From the NCBI GenBank assembly GCA_030680075.1, contig JAUXWR010000365.1, positions 62,001-126,000 on the forward strand: a stretch of 64,000 bases of DNA. The letters are read 5' to 3'. Position 1 is the stretch's first letter. Each line of letters opens with the position of its first letter. Origin of the DNA: Legionella sp. (lineage in GTDB: Bacteria; Pseudomonadota; Gammaproteobacteria; Legionellales; Legionellaceae). The notes beneath the pieces were generated by a model. The model made no database searches. It saw only the letters and a list, made by a program, of their open reading frames with translations, and was not told the origin of the DNA. The translations under genes and the position numbers were made by a program. Below are positions 63,347 to 64,000 of this stretch, one piece after another.

Positions 63347-64000
63347 ATGCGGTATACGGTAAAAAAATTAGCACAACTTTCAGGAGTAAGCGCTCGCACG
63401 CTTCGGTTCTATGATGAAATTGGTTTATTAAAGCCTGCTTTTTATGGTGATAATCAGTATCGTTATTATGAAGAAGAGCAGCTCTTAATGTTGCAGCAAA
63501 TTTTATTTTTCCGTGAGCTTGGCATGCCTCTAAGTGATATTCGGCGGATTTTAAGTAGCAATGATTTCGATAAAATCGAATCGTTGAAAACACATAAATC
63601 CATTCTTCAATCCGGTCTTCTGCAAACAGAAACACTCATTAAGACAATTGATAGAACCATTTCACATATTAGAGGAAAATTAATCATGCGTGATGCGGAA
63701 ATGTACGACGGTTTTGATCCAAAAAAACAGCAAGAGCATGAACAATATATGCTTGATACAGGCGTTATATCTCAGCAACAGATTGATGAAAGTTGGCAAA
63801 AAGTAGCACATTGGAAAAAGCCTAACTGGGAGACATTTAAAGCTGAAGGAGAGCAATTGAATCAAGAGTTGGCTGCAGCGGTAAATAATCACCTAAAGCC
63901 AAACTCCAGTGAAGTGCAAACCTTAGTCCAAAGACATTACACATGGGTATGTAATTTTTGGATACCCACTAAGGAAACCTACACCGGACTGGCTCAAATG
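63347..64000 (+). CDS. TipA-type MerR transcriptional regulator (cut by window edge)
   Basis: Translated by hand: ATG at 63347, GAGGAG seven bases upstream, open to the window end (218 codons). Residues 1-70 are a MerR helix-turn-helix and wing (YTVKKLAQLSGVSARTLRFYDEIGLLKPA, YRYYEEEQLLMLQQILFFRELGMPLSDIRRIL). A coiled coil follows, then a TipAS ligand-binding domain (MYDGFDPKKQQEHEQYML, WETFKAEGEQLNQEL, VQRHYTWVCNFWIPTKETY). TipAS domains bind thiopeptides or other drugs and activate their own promoter. It is on the same strand after the ABC-F gene. Confidence 0.92.
   Translation, partial: MRYTVKKLAQLSGVSARTLRFYDEIGLLKPAFYGDNQYRYYEEEQLLMLQQILFFRELGMPLSDIRRILSSNDFDKIESLKTHKSILQSGLLQTETLIKTIDRTISHIRGKLIMRDAEMYDGFDPKKQQEHEQYMLDTGVISQQQIDESWQKVAHWKKPNWETFKAEGEQLNQELAAAVNNHLKPNSSEVQTLVQRHYTWVCNFWIPTKETYTGLAQM

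Noticed and set aside
1..64000. CRISPR arrays and rRNA genes
   Set aside because: No regularly spaced repeats and no rRNA-like stretches were seen; the repeats found are pairs or palindromes.

Overview
The window looks like chromosome of a Legionella-type gammaproteobacterium (order Legionellales; inference). Grounds are the tkt-gap-pgk-pyk gene order, several large orphan genes with eukaryote-like motifs (a CX5R phosphoinositide-phosphatase motif, ankyrin repeats with an F-box-like motif, an IQ motif), a ProQ/FinO protein like Legionella RocC, and a tmRNA tag close to the Legionella type. No database search was possible, so the genus is not proven.

1-19.7 kb is housekeeping and lineage-specific sequence. 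On the minus strand lie a small dodecin-like gene, mmsA, mmsB and acs (valine/propionate and acetate use; acs runs off the left edge). A 1063-residue putative effector with a CVSGKDR motif follows, then dapB and a Pmp3/YqaE-like membrane peptide. Next come a secreted HAD-fold protein lacking its catalytic aspartates, a ProQ-like RNA chaperone, the glycolytic operon tkt-gap-pgk-pyk (minus strand), an orphan membrane protein and the M3 peptidase prlC.

19.7-52.4 kb is one uninterrupted flagellar locus of about 36 flagellar genes plus two passengers. Blocks are fliK-flgBCDEFGH-flgKL; flgIJ; flgMN; the convergent fliC-fliD-fliS-fliT; and a 16.8-kb block fliEFGHIJ-fliQR-flhBA-fliA-(L,D-transpeptidase)-(secretin-like protein)-flgA-motAB-fliMNOP. 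Sequences fitting sigma-54 promoters precede fliK, flgB, flgI and fliE. Sequences fitting sigma-28 promoters precede flgM and fliC. Together with fliA and flgM this gives the standard hierarchy: sigma-54 for hook and basal body, then FliA for filament after FlgM export. No chemotaxis genes, fliL, flhF/flhG or master regulator are present, and FliM lacks the usual CheY-binding peptide.

52.4-58.4 kb holds ssrA (tmRNA) and a decayed integrative island in its 3' end. The ssrA 3' end is repeated at 57480-57504 and partly at 58334-58347. Inside are a RhuM remnant, an intact two-gene unit (148-residue protein plus RhuM), an LRR/ankyrin/F-box-like gene, a broken zinc-ribbon gene, two copies of a perfect REP-like hairpin and duplicated fragments of neighbouring sequence. 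No integrase was seen.

58.4-64 kb holds two orphan effector-like genes and, at the right end, an ABC-F ATPase behind an attenuator-like leader, followed by a TipA-type MerR regulator with a 19-bp-spacer promoter. The pair looks like an antibiotic-response module.
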